Assembly: GCA_030386875.1 (NCBI GenBank)
Contig: CM059569.1
Span: 44,803,842-44,867,841 of the forward strand
Length of the DNA stretch: 64,000 nt
DNA from: Morinoia aosen
Lineage: Eukaryota; Arthropoda; Malacostraca; Amphipoda; Talitridae
Direction: 5' to 3'
This document shows positions 22,800 through 35,700 of this stretch, piece after piece. A program made the translations under genes and the position numbers. The notes under the pieces were generated by a model. That model was not told the origin of the DNA. It saw only the letters and a program-made list of their open reading frames with translations, and ran no database searches. How positions within the stretch are numbered: the first letter of the stretch is position 1; each line of letters begins with the position of its first letter.

Positions 22800-23747
22800 T
22801 AGATATCATTTTAAATTTTAACACAGCTAAATATCTGCACATCAATTTTAAATTCCCTTAAAAATGCACAATTGATGCAATAATTAACTTTTTCAGTCAT
22901 TTGAGTTAGAGTTTCAAAACCAAAATGCTTTTTATAGCCATTTTTCACCATAAATACACATAGGCTACGGCCTACATTGCTGCCAGTGGAAAAAAAGAAG
23001 GAAAAGTTTATTAAACAAGTTTAACCCACACACGGTCTTCATTGAAATTTTTTTACCAGAACCCAAGTTCTTTTTGAATTGGTCTTCAAATTTGCCAATT
23101 AATATTTTTATTTCTAATTATTGGAAGTTTTGCGAATTGGCTGCTCAGTTGAAGTCAGTTCCGGTAGTTGTGCTTACACGTATAATGATGACCTTGTGAC
23201 CGTGGGAACTATGGCACCGTAATTTACTGCCCATTTTTATCCTCACTACGAATTTTTCAGAGGAAACTGAGTGCCAGAGCTTGTGAAATTATTGTCTTCA
23301 GGTTTTCATACGGGATGATAAAATTATTTTTATTTGCGCTACGGGTATGAATCTTTTGACCAGGCGGCAGCTGTTTCTCATACGACGTAATCTTGTTCAC
23401 ATGCGTCCAATCATATTTCGTTGCTAGTGATGAGATAGCCTTTAACTACATCATGTCGCGAATCAGGAAGTATTAGTTATGCATGAATACTCAATAGGGT
23501 TCATGTATTAAAATTACACTATTGATGTTCAATATCATTTCGCAATTGCCATCTAGGCTATTTGAACTCAAGAATTTTGTTTTTTTTTAAATTTATAATG
23601 GCATGCATAATTCTGAACTTGTTCTCTGTTTTCCCAGGCCACTTGGCTTTTCAGATAAAGGAATGAAATTGTTTATCTAGTCTCTCAAAAATATTTTTAA
23701 ATATTTATAAATTTTAAGCAGTGTAGTAACTTAGGCACTCTGCAACC
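22800..23747. other. Upstream region of the transporter gene
   Basis: No reading frame of note and no convincing TATA box. Core promoter or 5' UTR position cannot be fixed from sequence alone. Confidence 0.3.
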
Positions 23748-26700
23748 ATGGGCGGATTAGGAGCCCGTTCACATGGCATCACAAGCCCTTCAAAAATTAT
23801 TGCAAATATTTTTATATCCTTCATTGGTGCAGGTATGCTGGGATTGCCATATGCTTTCAAAGAGGTAAGTTTTAGAGTTTAAGTTTTATTTGACTGTTGG
23901 CAATGAACTTTGGTTTTTCTGTTGTTCAATTTGCTCTGTATTTGAACCATTTCTTGAATAGAATCTGGTATAATATTTGGTAAATCTGAAGGATATGACA
24001 GTAATCGATTTCTCACTTTTCCGTGCCTAAACATAATTAATTAAATCAAAATAAACAAGTTTTCTTCTATGCACTTTCCCTCTGAAATGATTATATAAAG
24101 AGTTAGGTCTATAGCGATAGGTTTAGTTTTGCCTATGATGATGAATGCGCTTGAAGGTAAATGTGTAGCGTTGGTCAGTAATCAATTTTCGACTTTTCGG
24201 GGCCTAGAATTAGGTAATTAGATCTCAACCCTTTAACGCCCGAATTTTTGTACTCATATTACAGTTAACACGACCACCGTCACTAAACTGGCGCCGGCAT
24301 CAGGCAGTCACCGATATCAGGATGAGATAGGAACTGCCACTTGGCAGAGAACTTCAAAGAACACATTTGGGAACTAATTGAGGTCAATGTGAAGTTTAAT
24401 GTAATCACGGAAAATATGAATTTCGATCTTAGGAATCACTAAAGGAACCCATTTAAGAACGTTTTACATGAATGACATTCTGCTCGCTGATGCTTTATTT
24501 TCGAATTATTGAACTTTGAAGTTGGCCTTCACGCGCAAAAGGAAGCAACGGAATTTAATTAAAAACGGAAGCTAACCCCCTATTACAAAAGTAAAGAGGA
24601 TGGGTTGTGAGGGGGAGGCACAGTTCTTCTAGTGAAAATTATAAATAAAGCTTCTAGGGTAAAGTTCGAAAGTTCGTCCGATTTAAACGGTTCAAACTTC
24701 AAACCCTCTCAAACGGTTCTCAAGATCGCTATTGCTGCAGCAAATATTGTCAAAAAAGCGCAAATGCATTGGGTTCATCGTGCTTTGCTCTAAAAAGGAT
24801 CTTTCAAATCTTGATGTGAAAAAACAACTTGCTTTGTGAACACTTTCTCCGCCTGAAATTTTCGAAAGTTAGTACCAAATTCAAAATTAATTAAAAATTT
24901 CGACCACGTTTCGAATCTCATTGCAAAAGTTCGTACATCCTCTAAAATGAAATTTATATTTTTGTTTAGCGCTAAAGTTACCTGTGAGCGTTCGAATTTT
25001 ATGTAATATAATAGCGTGTTCATTTTTAATGGATTTGATACGTACGTTTTGATACCGGCAGGCTGCAGCCGAGACTGTTCAAGAAACGGTTTGTGAAAAG
25101 TACAGAAATTTCTTGAGTCCTACTTTGAACTTTAACTAGTCCACCACTCGTAACTTTTTAAAAAATGCACCTTCTGACTTCAAATTACTCTCAAACAAAA
25201 GAACAAAACATTTTCTACAAAGGTGTTATAAACACGTTCAAAAAATTTTCCTGAAAAGTACAGAAATTCTTTGATAAAAATGTTTGATTCGCCTGCCATC
25301 GCGAGCGCGAAAGAGTCAACTAAAGTCTTTCTCGATGGCACGTGAGTCGTACAGATTCATTGAGAAATTTCTGTACTTTTCAGAAAACTTTCTTGGATGT
25401 GTTTATAACACCTTTGTAGAAAATGTTTTGCTCTTTCGTTTGAGAGTAATTTAAAGTTGATATGTGCATTCTTTCAAAAGTTGCGAATGGTGGACTTAGG
25501 TCTTTTGACGGCGCGTGAGTCGTACAGGTTCATCGAAGAATTTCTGTACTTTTCAGAAACAATTTTGAATGTGTTTATAACACCTTTGCAGACAATGTTT
25601 TGTTCTTTCGTTTGAAAGTAATTTGAAGTCGATAGGTGCATTTTTTCAAAAGTTACGAGTGGTGGACTGAAGTTTAAAGTAGGACTGTCATAGTTCTACT
25701 ATGGAAGATTCTCGTCGTGTTCAAATAACGTTAAGAAAGGGTTGTTTTGGCCAAGCAACCATCTTCTAAAAGACCCGACGTTGGATAATATGTTCTCGAA
25801 AATAAGCACAGCATTTCTGAACTCTACAAACTACGCTTTGAGACGAGCTTCACCAACCGCCAAGCATCATTCGAATCAACGAGGCGAACCTCGCACCCCC
25901 CCTCTACGAGCATCCACCATTGGACTTTGTACTCTTTGCTCCACGACCGACGCTTGTACCGAGGATCATTTCCAAACGCTTCCATTCTACTCGTATATTT
26001 CAACTCCTTCCTTGTTGACTTAAGATCTTGTTCATTCTACGTATATTACTTGTTTATTAATTGTAAAGCTTAATCCACTTTAATTATCTTGCAACACTTG
26101 CTATTTCCTATGATATTTTAACGTAAAGCTTCGTTACGAATGAACGTGTTCGTCCTCACTCAAGACGGCGTCGCACAGCCTCCCTCTGAGCAGTGTGCGC
26201 GAGCGGCATTAGAGCCTGCGCCATTAAGAGAGTAAGACGTGTGATTCTCTCGCCTGTCCTCGCGGACAGGTGGGAGTGGGCTCTTTGCCCAAGAGTTCCA
26301 ATGGCTGTTAAAGTCGTGCATAGACTAACTGGGCGTTTCTCAAGACCGAGCTAAGTATACCCCTCAATGTGTCTATCCATACTCTCACTCATGTCTTAGT
26401 AGCTTCATGTCTAGGCGTAGGATAGCATCGTTGGAAGTGTTTGACGACCTTTGCTTTTCAACTGAATAACCTAGCGTCGAGGCTCCACCCCTTATACAAT
26501 GTTCTTGTCAGACTTCTCAATATATTAATGATATATGTTGCGTCTGTTAGTCACGTTAAAGGCTTCACCTGCTTATTTGATGTAATGATGCGAATTCCAA
26601 TAATTGTGTCACTTGATAGATCAGAACTAACGTAATCACCGAGATCTGATAATGTTATCGTCATTTAATTAACGGTAAATTCTTTAATACGCTGTATAGA

Positions 26701-29700
26701 TTTAGAATACGATGTATGTATGTTGTGTGTTATTCAACTTCCGAATGTGTCATCCATTTGCTAATTGAAAGACGTCATCATCATAACATTAAATTACGTT
26801 GCAACCATCTCGTCATTCACCTAATAAGGCCCTATTTGATTGACAACAAAACTACCATTAATAGTAAAAGACATTGAAAAGTCTCGGTATATTTGATCTT
26901 TATTGATGAGAAAATAAAATAATGGAGACCTTCTGTCTCGACCTTAAAAAAATGAAAGTAAAGAGAAAATGACGAAAAATAATGCAAAGAGAAAAGAATT
27001 GCCTCCTGAAAATTGGCCAACGAACAATGCGGCATCGATGAGAGGAAATAGGAATATAACAGGACTCAAGAAATTTCTGCACTTTTCACAAACCGTTTCT
27101 TGAACCGTCTGGGCTGCGGCCTGCCAGTGCCTTGCACACGCTCTTGAAGCGTTGTTTTTGGAACACCATATTTGTCACTTGCGTTGCGTATACTCAAACT
27201 TCCATTTTTTATCTCTGCTAATGCGTGAACGAGATCATCATTGCAGTAGTGGTGTTTTTTACGAGGAGCCATAATTTAAGGTCAACATTCGTCCCAATTC
27301 ATAAACTATTAAATCAATACCTGAAAAGATATTAAGTATCATAAGCAATGAGGAGAAACTTGAAGAAAAAACGTTGTACGAACAAACGAATTCATAAAAA
27401 TGATTTTTTCAAAACTCCGTACATGTGGACGAAGTAATAACACAAGCCGTTAAAAGATTCGAAATTATGTACACCTCAGAAACAAACAAAGGGAGAAAAA
27501 AAACTCGGTAAAATGACAGCATTACATCTTTCAACACTCACACAGGTACGACATCGCCTAACGCAACAACTTCGTCAACGGAAAAAATTTTAGTCGGCGA
27601 TGCAAAATGTTAGTCAGTTAAGATGTGACGACTTCATAAACAACTGAAACGCAGGTCATTCACTTGGGCAGCGATTTTTGTTCAAACAGTGATATTTATT
27701 TGCGGTGTGTGGCAATTATACAATATTATAAACCAGCAGTTACCACGTGAACCACTTTTCGATGAACTTCAACTCCATATTAGCTTGTTAAAGTAAAATA
27801 TACCTGGTGTGTACGGAATTTCGAAGTGGACGAATTTTCGGAACTTACCCTAACCCACCTATTAGGGTGACAACCGCAATCTTGTTTACATCGGCTCCAA
27901 GAGGGCGGCGCCCATGGTGGTGCCATCTTGGAGCCGATGTAAACAAGATTGCGGTCATCACCCTAATGGGTGGGTTAGAAGCTTTATTTATAATTTACAC
28001 CAGAAGAACTATGCCTCCCCTTCACGACCCAACCTCTTTACGTTTGTAATAGCTTCCGTTTTTAATTAAATTCCGTTTCGCGTGCTCGTTTCCTTATGGC
28101 GCAAAGGCCTATTTCAAAGTTCAATAATTCGAAAATAACGCATCAGCGAGCAGAATGTCATTCGTGTAAAACGTTCTTAAATGGGTTCCTTTAGTGATTC
28201 CTAAGATCGGAATTCTTATTTTCCGTGATTGCATTAAACTTCACATTGACCCTAATTGAATAAAAAATTAAATATAATGAAGGTATTTTGAAAGAGGACA
28301 CTGGTGTCCTTTTAGACGTTGATGGGTTAATAAACAATTTCTTTCTATGCACTTTCCGTCGGAAATGAGTTTACCGAGTTATGGCGCTAGGTTTAGTTTC
28401 GTCTTTGATGACAAATGCACTCGAGTAAATAGCTACTCATCGATTTTTAAATTTCTGTTGCTTGAATAATGGTAATAACATCAAAATAAACAACTTTTCT
28501 TCTATACACTTTTTTCGTCAAATTAGTATTTAACGACCCCTCAGGGGGATACAATTATTGTATCTATGGGAACTAGCGCTCCCAGGGGGACAATGTGAGG
28601 GCCCGAGCTAAAGGTTAGGTAGGCTTTCTTTTGTTAAAATAGAATAGGTTTTGTTGTGTTACGGACCATCTTTTTTTCGGTTCACTGCTGTCCTGTTTTT
28701 CACCGCCTACCACTTTCTTCTTCAACTTTTTCTTTTTTCATGAACTTCTTTCTTAGCTTTCTGTTTCTGTGCCCTTTCTGCATAGATTCCACGTTCCCTT
28801 AACTCCATACTAAATGGTGCCTTCTTCCTTCCTCTCTTTACATCTCATTGTTGAGGATAGAGAGGCTTAAACTAACTAATAAACTAAACTAATTAGTATT
28901 TAACGAGGTATAGCGGTAGGTTTGGTTTTGTCTTTGATGACGATCGCGCTGGAAGCGAGACTTCATTGCAGTGATGCCCTACCACGGGATCGATAAATTT
29001 CTTTCCGCTTCAAACACTGGAGTTGCGGTAACTTATTTACCGCTATAACTTGTAAAGTATTCATTTCCAACGGAAAGTCCATAGAAGAAAACTTGTTTAT
29101 TTTGATCTAATCAACTATGAATAGAAACCGAAAAGTGGAGAATCGATTACTGACCAACGCTACATATTCACCTTGATTTGGGAAAATGAATGTAATTAGG
29201 GGTTGAGCTTTTGTGAAATGATAGCAAAATATATCAGCCGCTGCCTGGTGTTTAAAATAGAATAGCGTGTGGTGCAATCTGATGAAATGTCGGTAAATCT
29301 GAAGGATATGACAGTTGTCGATTTTGCAAATTGTAATGCCTAAACATGGTTAATGACACCAAAATAAACAAGTTTTCTTCTATGCACTTTTCGTCTCAAG
29401 TGAGTATTTTGTTAGTTATAGCGGTAAATGACTTACCGCAACTCCAGTCTTTGAAGCGGAAAGAAATTCTTTGATCGAGTTGTATGGCAATACTGCAATG
29501 GCGTCTCGCTTCCAGCGCGATCGTCATCAAAGACGAAACCAAACCTACCGCTATACCTCGTTAAATACTCATTTGACAAAAAAAGTGTATAGAGGAAAAG
29601 TTTATTTCGATGTTATTACCATGTTTCAAGCAACAAAAATTCAAAAATCGATGAGTAGCTGTTTATTCGAGCGCATTCATCATCAATGACGAAACTAAAC

Positions 29701-32700
29701 TTACCGCTATAAATCGTAAAATACTCATTTGAGACGAAAAGTGCATAGAAGAAAACTTGTTTATTTTGATTCAATTAATTAGGTTCAGGCACCAAAAAGT
29801 GGCAAATCGATAACTGTCATATCCTTCAGATTTACCGAAATGTCTAATAATATTTACCATATTACTTTCAATTTTTGCATCATTTTTGGAAATGTTTTAA
29901 AAATTGTGCATAAAATACATCTCAAACGTAATCATTTTAAGTCTTTCTTTCACATTTTATGGTGAATTGTTGCTATTTTTTTAGTTAAGTTCTGGCTAGT
30001 ATTGAACAGAAAAGTAATAAAAATATTTTTGATCAGGCTGGCGTTGCAGAAGGAACCATCATCATGACCATTGTAGGTTACTTGAGCACAGCTGCCATGC
30101 TGATGCTCATTGACTGCAAGTATGCCATATTGGCAGCTCCTGCTAGAAATGGTAGCCATCCTTTGATGACTCACAAAAACAAGGCAAGTGTAACCATTTA
30201 AAATTATACAAATTAAGGCAAGCTTTAATGTCCAAAAAAAATAGAAAAATATAACCATGAACATAACTGAAATAGTGTAGGGTACCGTAACAATTGCCGC
30301 CCTCTATCACACTACCGCCCGCGTACATTCAAAACGCTCTTATTTTCTTTCAGATCACAGTGTAGTGAGCACGTACTTGCTGGTACAAACCATACAAACC
30401 CCAGTTTCAGAATCTCCTCAGATTTCAAATCAGTTTTATGATAGAATAAAAAAAAAATAGTTATTGTATGCAACTACGTATCAGACCGCATTAGAATCGA
30501 ATCGTGCACAAAACTAGCTTGCGTGAAAGTAAAGTTAAACAGTCATTCACTATTTTCCCGCCATGTTGCCTGTGGCGAGACACAGATCGAAACGTAAGCA
30601 AACTATGACAGATACTAATTTTACGCTGAGTAATTAGAATGCTAAATTATTGGGCGGGCGGTAATTGTAGGAAGAAAATTGTCATTCTTCAAAACCCGCC
30701 CTGAGCGATGATTGGTGGGCGGTGTTCAGATACAACTAATAAAATACCGCTGTCTTACAGAAATACCGCCCATAATTTATATTTATTTTTTAAGAGTAGT
30801 CTTATAGTCTTTACTATTACTTGTTTTCATGTTAGTATTGTTTTATTTGTTTGTGTGTTTAATTAATTAAACACACATTAAACACACATGCTTAATTTTT
30901 CATGTATTAGGGTTGTAGCCTCATCAGCAAACTTGCTAGCGATGACGAGTGAAGAGTTGAAAGCCTATGAAGTGTTCTGCAAAATGTGACCAACAGAATA
31001 ACAAGAAGCAAAAACATTAATTTCAGGAATAATTTCCAGTAGTGTTCTACATAGGCCTATTTGCTTTTCCATGCTTTGCCAAACATTATTACGCCTACCT
31101 AGTAGGCCTAACAGTTTTAGCCATTAGGTAGGCCTAGTTATGAAATTACAGCTTCTTTGATAGGTAGGTATAGCTAGTTAGGCCCATAAAAATAAAAAGA
31201 GACAATGAGCAAAGGACTTTATGGTGTTCAACAGTTCAAGATATGATGTACCATTTGTTTTTCTGTGATACAGAACCAATGAGTGCTTTAAGGATTTTGT
31301 TTTTTATGCACAGAGTAAGCTGTGATACTGTTATTTTCTTTATTGTGGTGAATGAGGACATCAACATTGAAGTTAATTTCAATTTAGTACAGAATTATGT
31401 TAAAAGGTTCAAAATAAGTTTGTTTCTCTGTGATACCTACAAAGGCAATGAGTGGTTTAAGGAACGTGTTTTTTTTTATGCACGGAGTAGGTATGCTGTG
31501 TTATTGTTATTTTCTTTATAATGTTGACGCGGTCATCAACATTAAAGTTTATTTTGATTTAGGGGCTAGGCCTAGTACAGACTTATTTACATCAGGGAAG
31601 GTTCAAGATACGTGCTTTTCTGTAATACCAAACCAATGAGTGGCTTAAGAGTTTTTCCTACGTTCACAGTATGGTGTGTAAATGCTATTTTCTATATTTT
31701 ATAACAAAATAAACCTTTCTATTAGCCTTCCCAAATAGTTTTTTCATTGATTTCTCTAACGCTCATTCTTAACGCACTTATATTTTACATTCGATTCAAA
31801 ATGCGGCATTTGAAGAACAGTGGGCGATAATCAGGCGGTAACTATAGAATTTGCGCGAACACTGGGTGGTAACAGTAGAATTATGCAGTTCCAAATCTTT
31901 CACAATAAAAAGTTTATCGCATTTATTCCTTGCTACATTATGCAGTTCTTAGAGTAACGTAGCTAAACATGAACCTTTGTGCAGTGTTGAAATGTAGTCT
32001 GCTCAGTCGCGTACATTCGGGAAGATATTAGATGGTGTTATAGGTCGAAGGTCAGTAAGTGGGCGGTAATTGTTACAATATCCTAGTTAGAAAAGTAAAA
32101 TATATATGATAGTTATTATCTATATCTTTTATTTCATTTGTTAAGTGATGTGATTCATACTTGTTTATTTATGTTCGGATTAGACTCTAACATTAAATGA
32201 GAATTATAAATAGTGGTGTATGAAGGGAAAAGAGTGAAGTTTCTTCATTTTTGCTGGTTTTTGACCATTTTATTAGACTGAAGGAAAGGAGTATTGATAA
32301 AAGTAGGTAGAAGTTGCATTCAAGTGTAAATACTGGTAAAAGTTAGAATTCTATAAAATTATTTGTTATATTTCTTATGCATGACATGATTTGAATAAAA
32401 AAAATGCTGTTATTTTCTATAAAAAGTATATTTTTGTATTTATTCTGCAAAATTTTCTTTGGTAGTATGTAAATTATCTTGCATTCCCTAAAGGAAATTT
32501 GTGAAATCCTTTTAAATGCTTAGTTGAATTTGTATTCTAAGCCATGTACAAAATTATATGTGAAATGAGTGAAAACACCAATATGTAAGGAAATTAAAAA
32601 TTGTAAAATGTACATACAAATTACTAAAGTTCAGTTTTGGTACTGAATTGCTTCATTGCCTCTATTTAAATATCTTAGTTTCCCTTGTTAAGACTGGTAG

Positions 32701-35700
32701 AAAACCCTACTGTGGTGATATCATCTAGGTACAATTGAGTAATACCAGGTCTAACTTTAACAATTTTGATCATTTTGTTCTTGCATTTCAAGAATTTGTC
32801 ATGATGAAAGAGTTCCTTCTCTCTGCTAATAACTACATATTGGCTCTCCGTGTTACAGCTGCTGGCAGGGTCAGGTTCAGATGAAGGCAGTGACTCAGAT
32901 GCTGACGTGAGACAAGATCCCATCATGCTGCCATCTGACATCACATATGGAGACTTGGGCTTCTTTGCCTTTGGACCTCCTGGAAAGCGATTGGTAGATC
33001 TGGCTGTGGTGGTCAGCCAAGTTGGTGAGCAAATTTTTCTTGTTTCTTCAGTTCTGTGCTGGAGTGTAATAAAGAGCTTTTAGTTTACATATTTGCTGAC
33101 TGTAATTTTTGAACCCAATGAAGCCTGAGTTCTTGATAGGTTTTATGCAAAGGCTATTTTGTGGTGAGCTGGGTTGCAAAACCGCTTCTATTAATATTAT
33201 TTAAAAAGGGATTCCCTTGTATGTATGGACATAGTGATCAGTTTGTGTAACTTCTGAAATTATAGGTAGATTTCATCAAATTTTGATTCAGGATTGTAAA
33301 GTTCTTACTAGCCATCAATGCTGACACATGCGCAAACTTGAATGCATACACAAGAGCCATGGATTCAATTTTGCTTTGTTTTATGTTAATTGGAAATAAA
33401 ACCAACAAGTATTGGTTCACAAAAAGTTTTTTTCCCCAAGTATCAGCTTATGTAGCAATTACTGTGGAATGCATGTGTCAAACTAAGTGCATGAATATAC
33501 CTGTATTTATATTTTTTCTATTTTTTAAACGGTTTGCAGGATTCTGTTGTGGTTACCTCATCTACTTGTGCAAGAACCTGTCCATTTATATACCATTACT
33601 GAACCAACATCAGTGGCTACTGTTCCTACTGCCACCACTCTACTGCCTCACTCTCCTCAGACATCTGAACAAGCTTGCTATATTCAGGTGAGGGATCTTG
33701 TGTTACAAAAGCCTTACCTTCACTTGATTTTCTTGCTCTAGCTCTGCTGTGTATTTTGATACCTTAAACTTTGTGTGTGGAGTAGAGTTTATTTCATTTA
33801 TAACAAAATTATTATAGCCTTTTGTGGCCTTGAGTATTCATATCAGAGACTTGTGGATTTGACCGACACATCTTACTATGGTTATGATTTTGATGAATTT
33901 GATGAAGTATTGACAAGTTTGATGAAGTTTTCAACAGTAACTAAGGAAGAGTGATCAAAACCAGTAAGATACTGGTTGTAAGAATTAATTGGCAACAATA
34001 ATGGTTGTAAGAATTAATTGGAAGTTTTATTTTGCAGTTATCTGTCATTTCTCATGTTCTCATTTATATTTCTTGTTAGGAGTTGGGAATATTGTATTTA
34101 TGAGACCTCATTCCTTTGTTTGTCTGTTTGGAGTGATTTTACCAAGACTGTGGTCATGTTATCATGCAGCAGCTAAATTACAACTGTGCTTTTCAATTGT
34201 AAGAAAATTAGTTACTCCATCTATTAGACCTGTATGGGTTTGCAAAGACTCAGATCAACATGGCATAGTCAGTTAGGTGATAGTCTCTTTCACTGACATG
34301 GATTAGGCACTCAGCAACCATGGGCGGATTAGGAGCCCGTTCACATGGCATCACAAGCCATCATAGTCATCAAAATCCATGCTGTTGCTCCACATTTAGG
34401 GTAGGCAAAGAACTTAGTGCAACTGCTGAGTAGAGCAGGTAGTTTTTTCTAATGTACTAGGAATTCAACTCAAGTAATGAGAATAGAGTCAACACCAAAT
34501 GCCTATTTTGTGCTAAAAACACAAATGTACAGACTTTAATTGGAGTTGATTTATTTATTATATTTCCCATCATGATCAAATTAGACTATTGTACAAGCAC
34601 TAAAGTTGTAGCAAGGAATGTATTTTTGACATACGGGAATTGAATTATGGGTTAACTTTGGTTTTTAGATGATTTTAAATTTGTGTAGTAAGTGAGTTGT
34701 GTTTTTTGCATGCATTAAATTGAAGAAGATGTGTTATGATGAAGTTTTAAGTTCAATGGTAAACTGTTGAAATACCCAAAACCCTAATTTTGTCTTCGTG
34801 AAGTTTTGAAGTGTTTTAAAGTTGTTGAAGAAGCATCCTCCTAATTTTTCTTCTACATTTGTTGAAAGCACCTATGTATCTGCTGTCCATTGCTTTTTCT
34901 GGCATTGATAAAAATGTGATGTTCTTCTGAAGCTGCTGCTACAGAAGTCTCAATCTATGAAATTGTTTGTGTTCAGCTTGCGTTTTGTTACTACTAGCAT
35001 CACTGACTTCAGTGCAAGATTTTTCATGTTCTGGAAAGCTTTAGAGCTCAAAAATGAGATAAAGTGCTGATTAGTTTGAAAAAAAATACACTCTATGAAG
35101 TAGAGAAAATGGACAATAATTGGCGTGATGAACTAGTAATATTTATTGGGTTATTTTTGTACAAAGTAGAAGATTGTGTGAAGCAAATTTACACGTTCCT
35201 TTGCATGCGGTTATCCCGTGTTGCTCTTCAGTGCTGCTGCTGACCTGAGCACAGGGTTGTTGGCTGTGCTAATCACGCTGTGTTCCTCCCTGTGTTGCAG
35301 CCTGTTTGCCCAAGTGTCTAACGTGTTTGCGCTTGCCGTAGTGTTTTGGTTTGACTTCTCACATTCGGAAAAAGTGCCCTTTGTGCTAAAGGAGGCTTCT
35401 CTGAAGGGCCTGCCTTTCTTCTTTGCCGTCGCCATCTATTGTTACGAGGTGAGCTCTCCTTCAGCCTACACCATGGTAGAGGAAACAAGGTAAGGTCATT
35501 TTTAGGGGTAAAATACACTTCTTCTTTTGGTAGCCAGAAGAAAGGCTTCATTTTTCAAACCCACTGGATGACATCACCATTTCAGTATATTGTTAGGCAA
35601 TAGTGGTGCCAGATTTGGGACTAGCAGTGTTATCAAATGCAATATGAGGGCTGCTATTGGTCCGTTGCCATTACGTCAGTACTGCCACGCGGTCAACAAA

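Larger units (their letters stand above)
24657..27850 (-). mobile_element. pogo-like DNA transposon, copy 2, itself interrupted
   Basis: Left end GGGTAAAGTTCGAAAGTTCG and right end (reverse complement) GGGTAAGTTCCGAAAATTCG form the terminal inverted repeats. TA flanks both sides (24655-24656 and 27851-27852). It shares about 570 bp with copy 1. A 2.07-kb terminal-repeat element (25057-27125) is inserted in its transposase frame, leaving only about 1.1 kb of pogo sequence. Confidence 0.75.
24235..28330. mobile_element. Large foldback element X split by a pogo insertion
   Basis: The left arm (about 24375-24654 plus 27851-27902) and the right arm (27926 to about 28250) are inverted copies. Matching words include 'GGTCAATGTGAAGTTTAATG', 'CATTTAAGAACGTTTTACA' and 'TTATAAATAAAGCTTCTA'. 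The arms meet at a 23-bp centre (27903-27925); the central 127 bp (27851-27977) is a hairpin with three mismatches in 52 pairs. The left arm is cut at 24657 by a pogo-like transposon. Outer limits are approximate. Confidence 0.7.

Noticed and set aside
25742..26023. 93-codon frame inside the TIR element
   Set aside because: No recognisable domain, no transposase motifs and no supporting context.
35230..35300. Alternative upstream acceptor for transporter exon 5 (frame stays open)
   Set aside because: The acceptor at 35300 has a better pyrimidine tract and gives SLFAQVSNVFALAVVF directly after LAIF, fitting the family; the upstream choice would insert 23 or so atypical residues.
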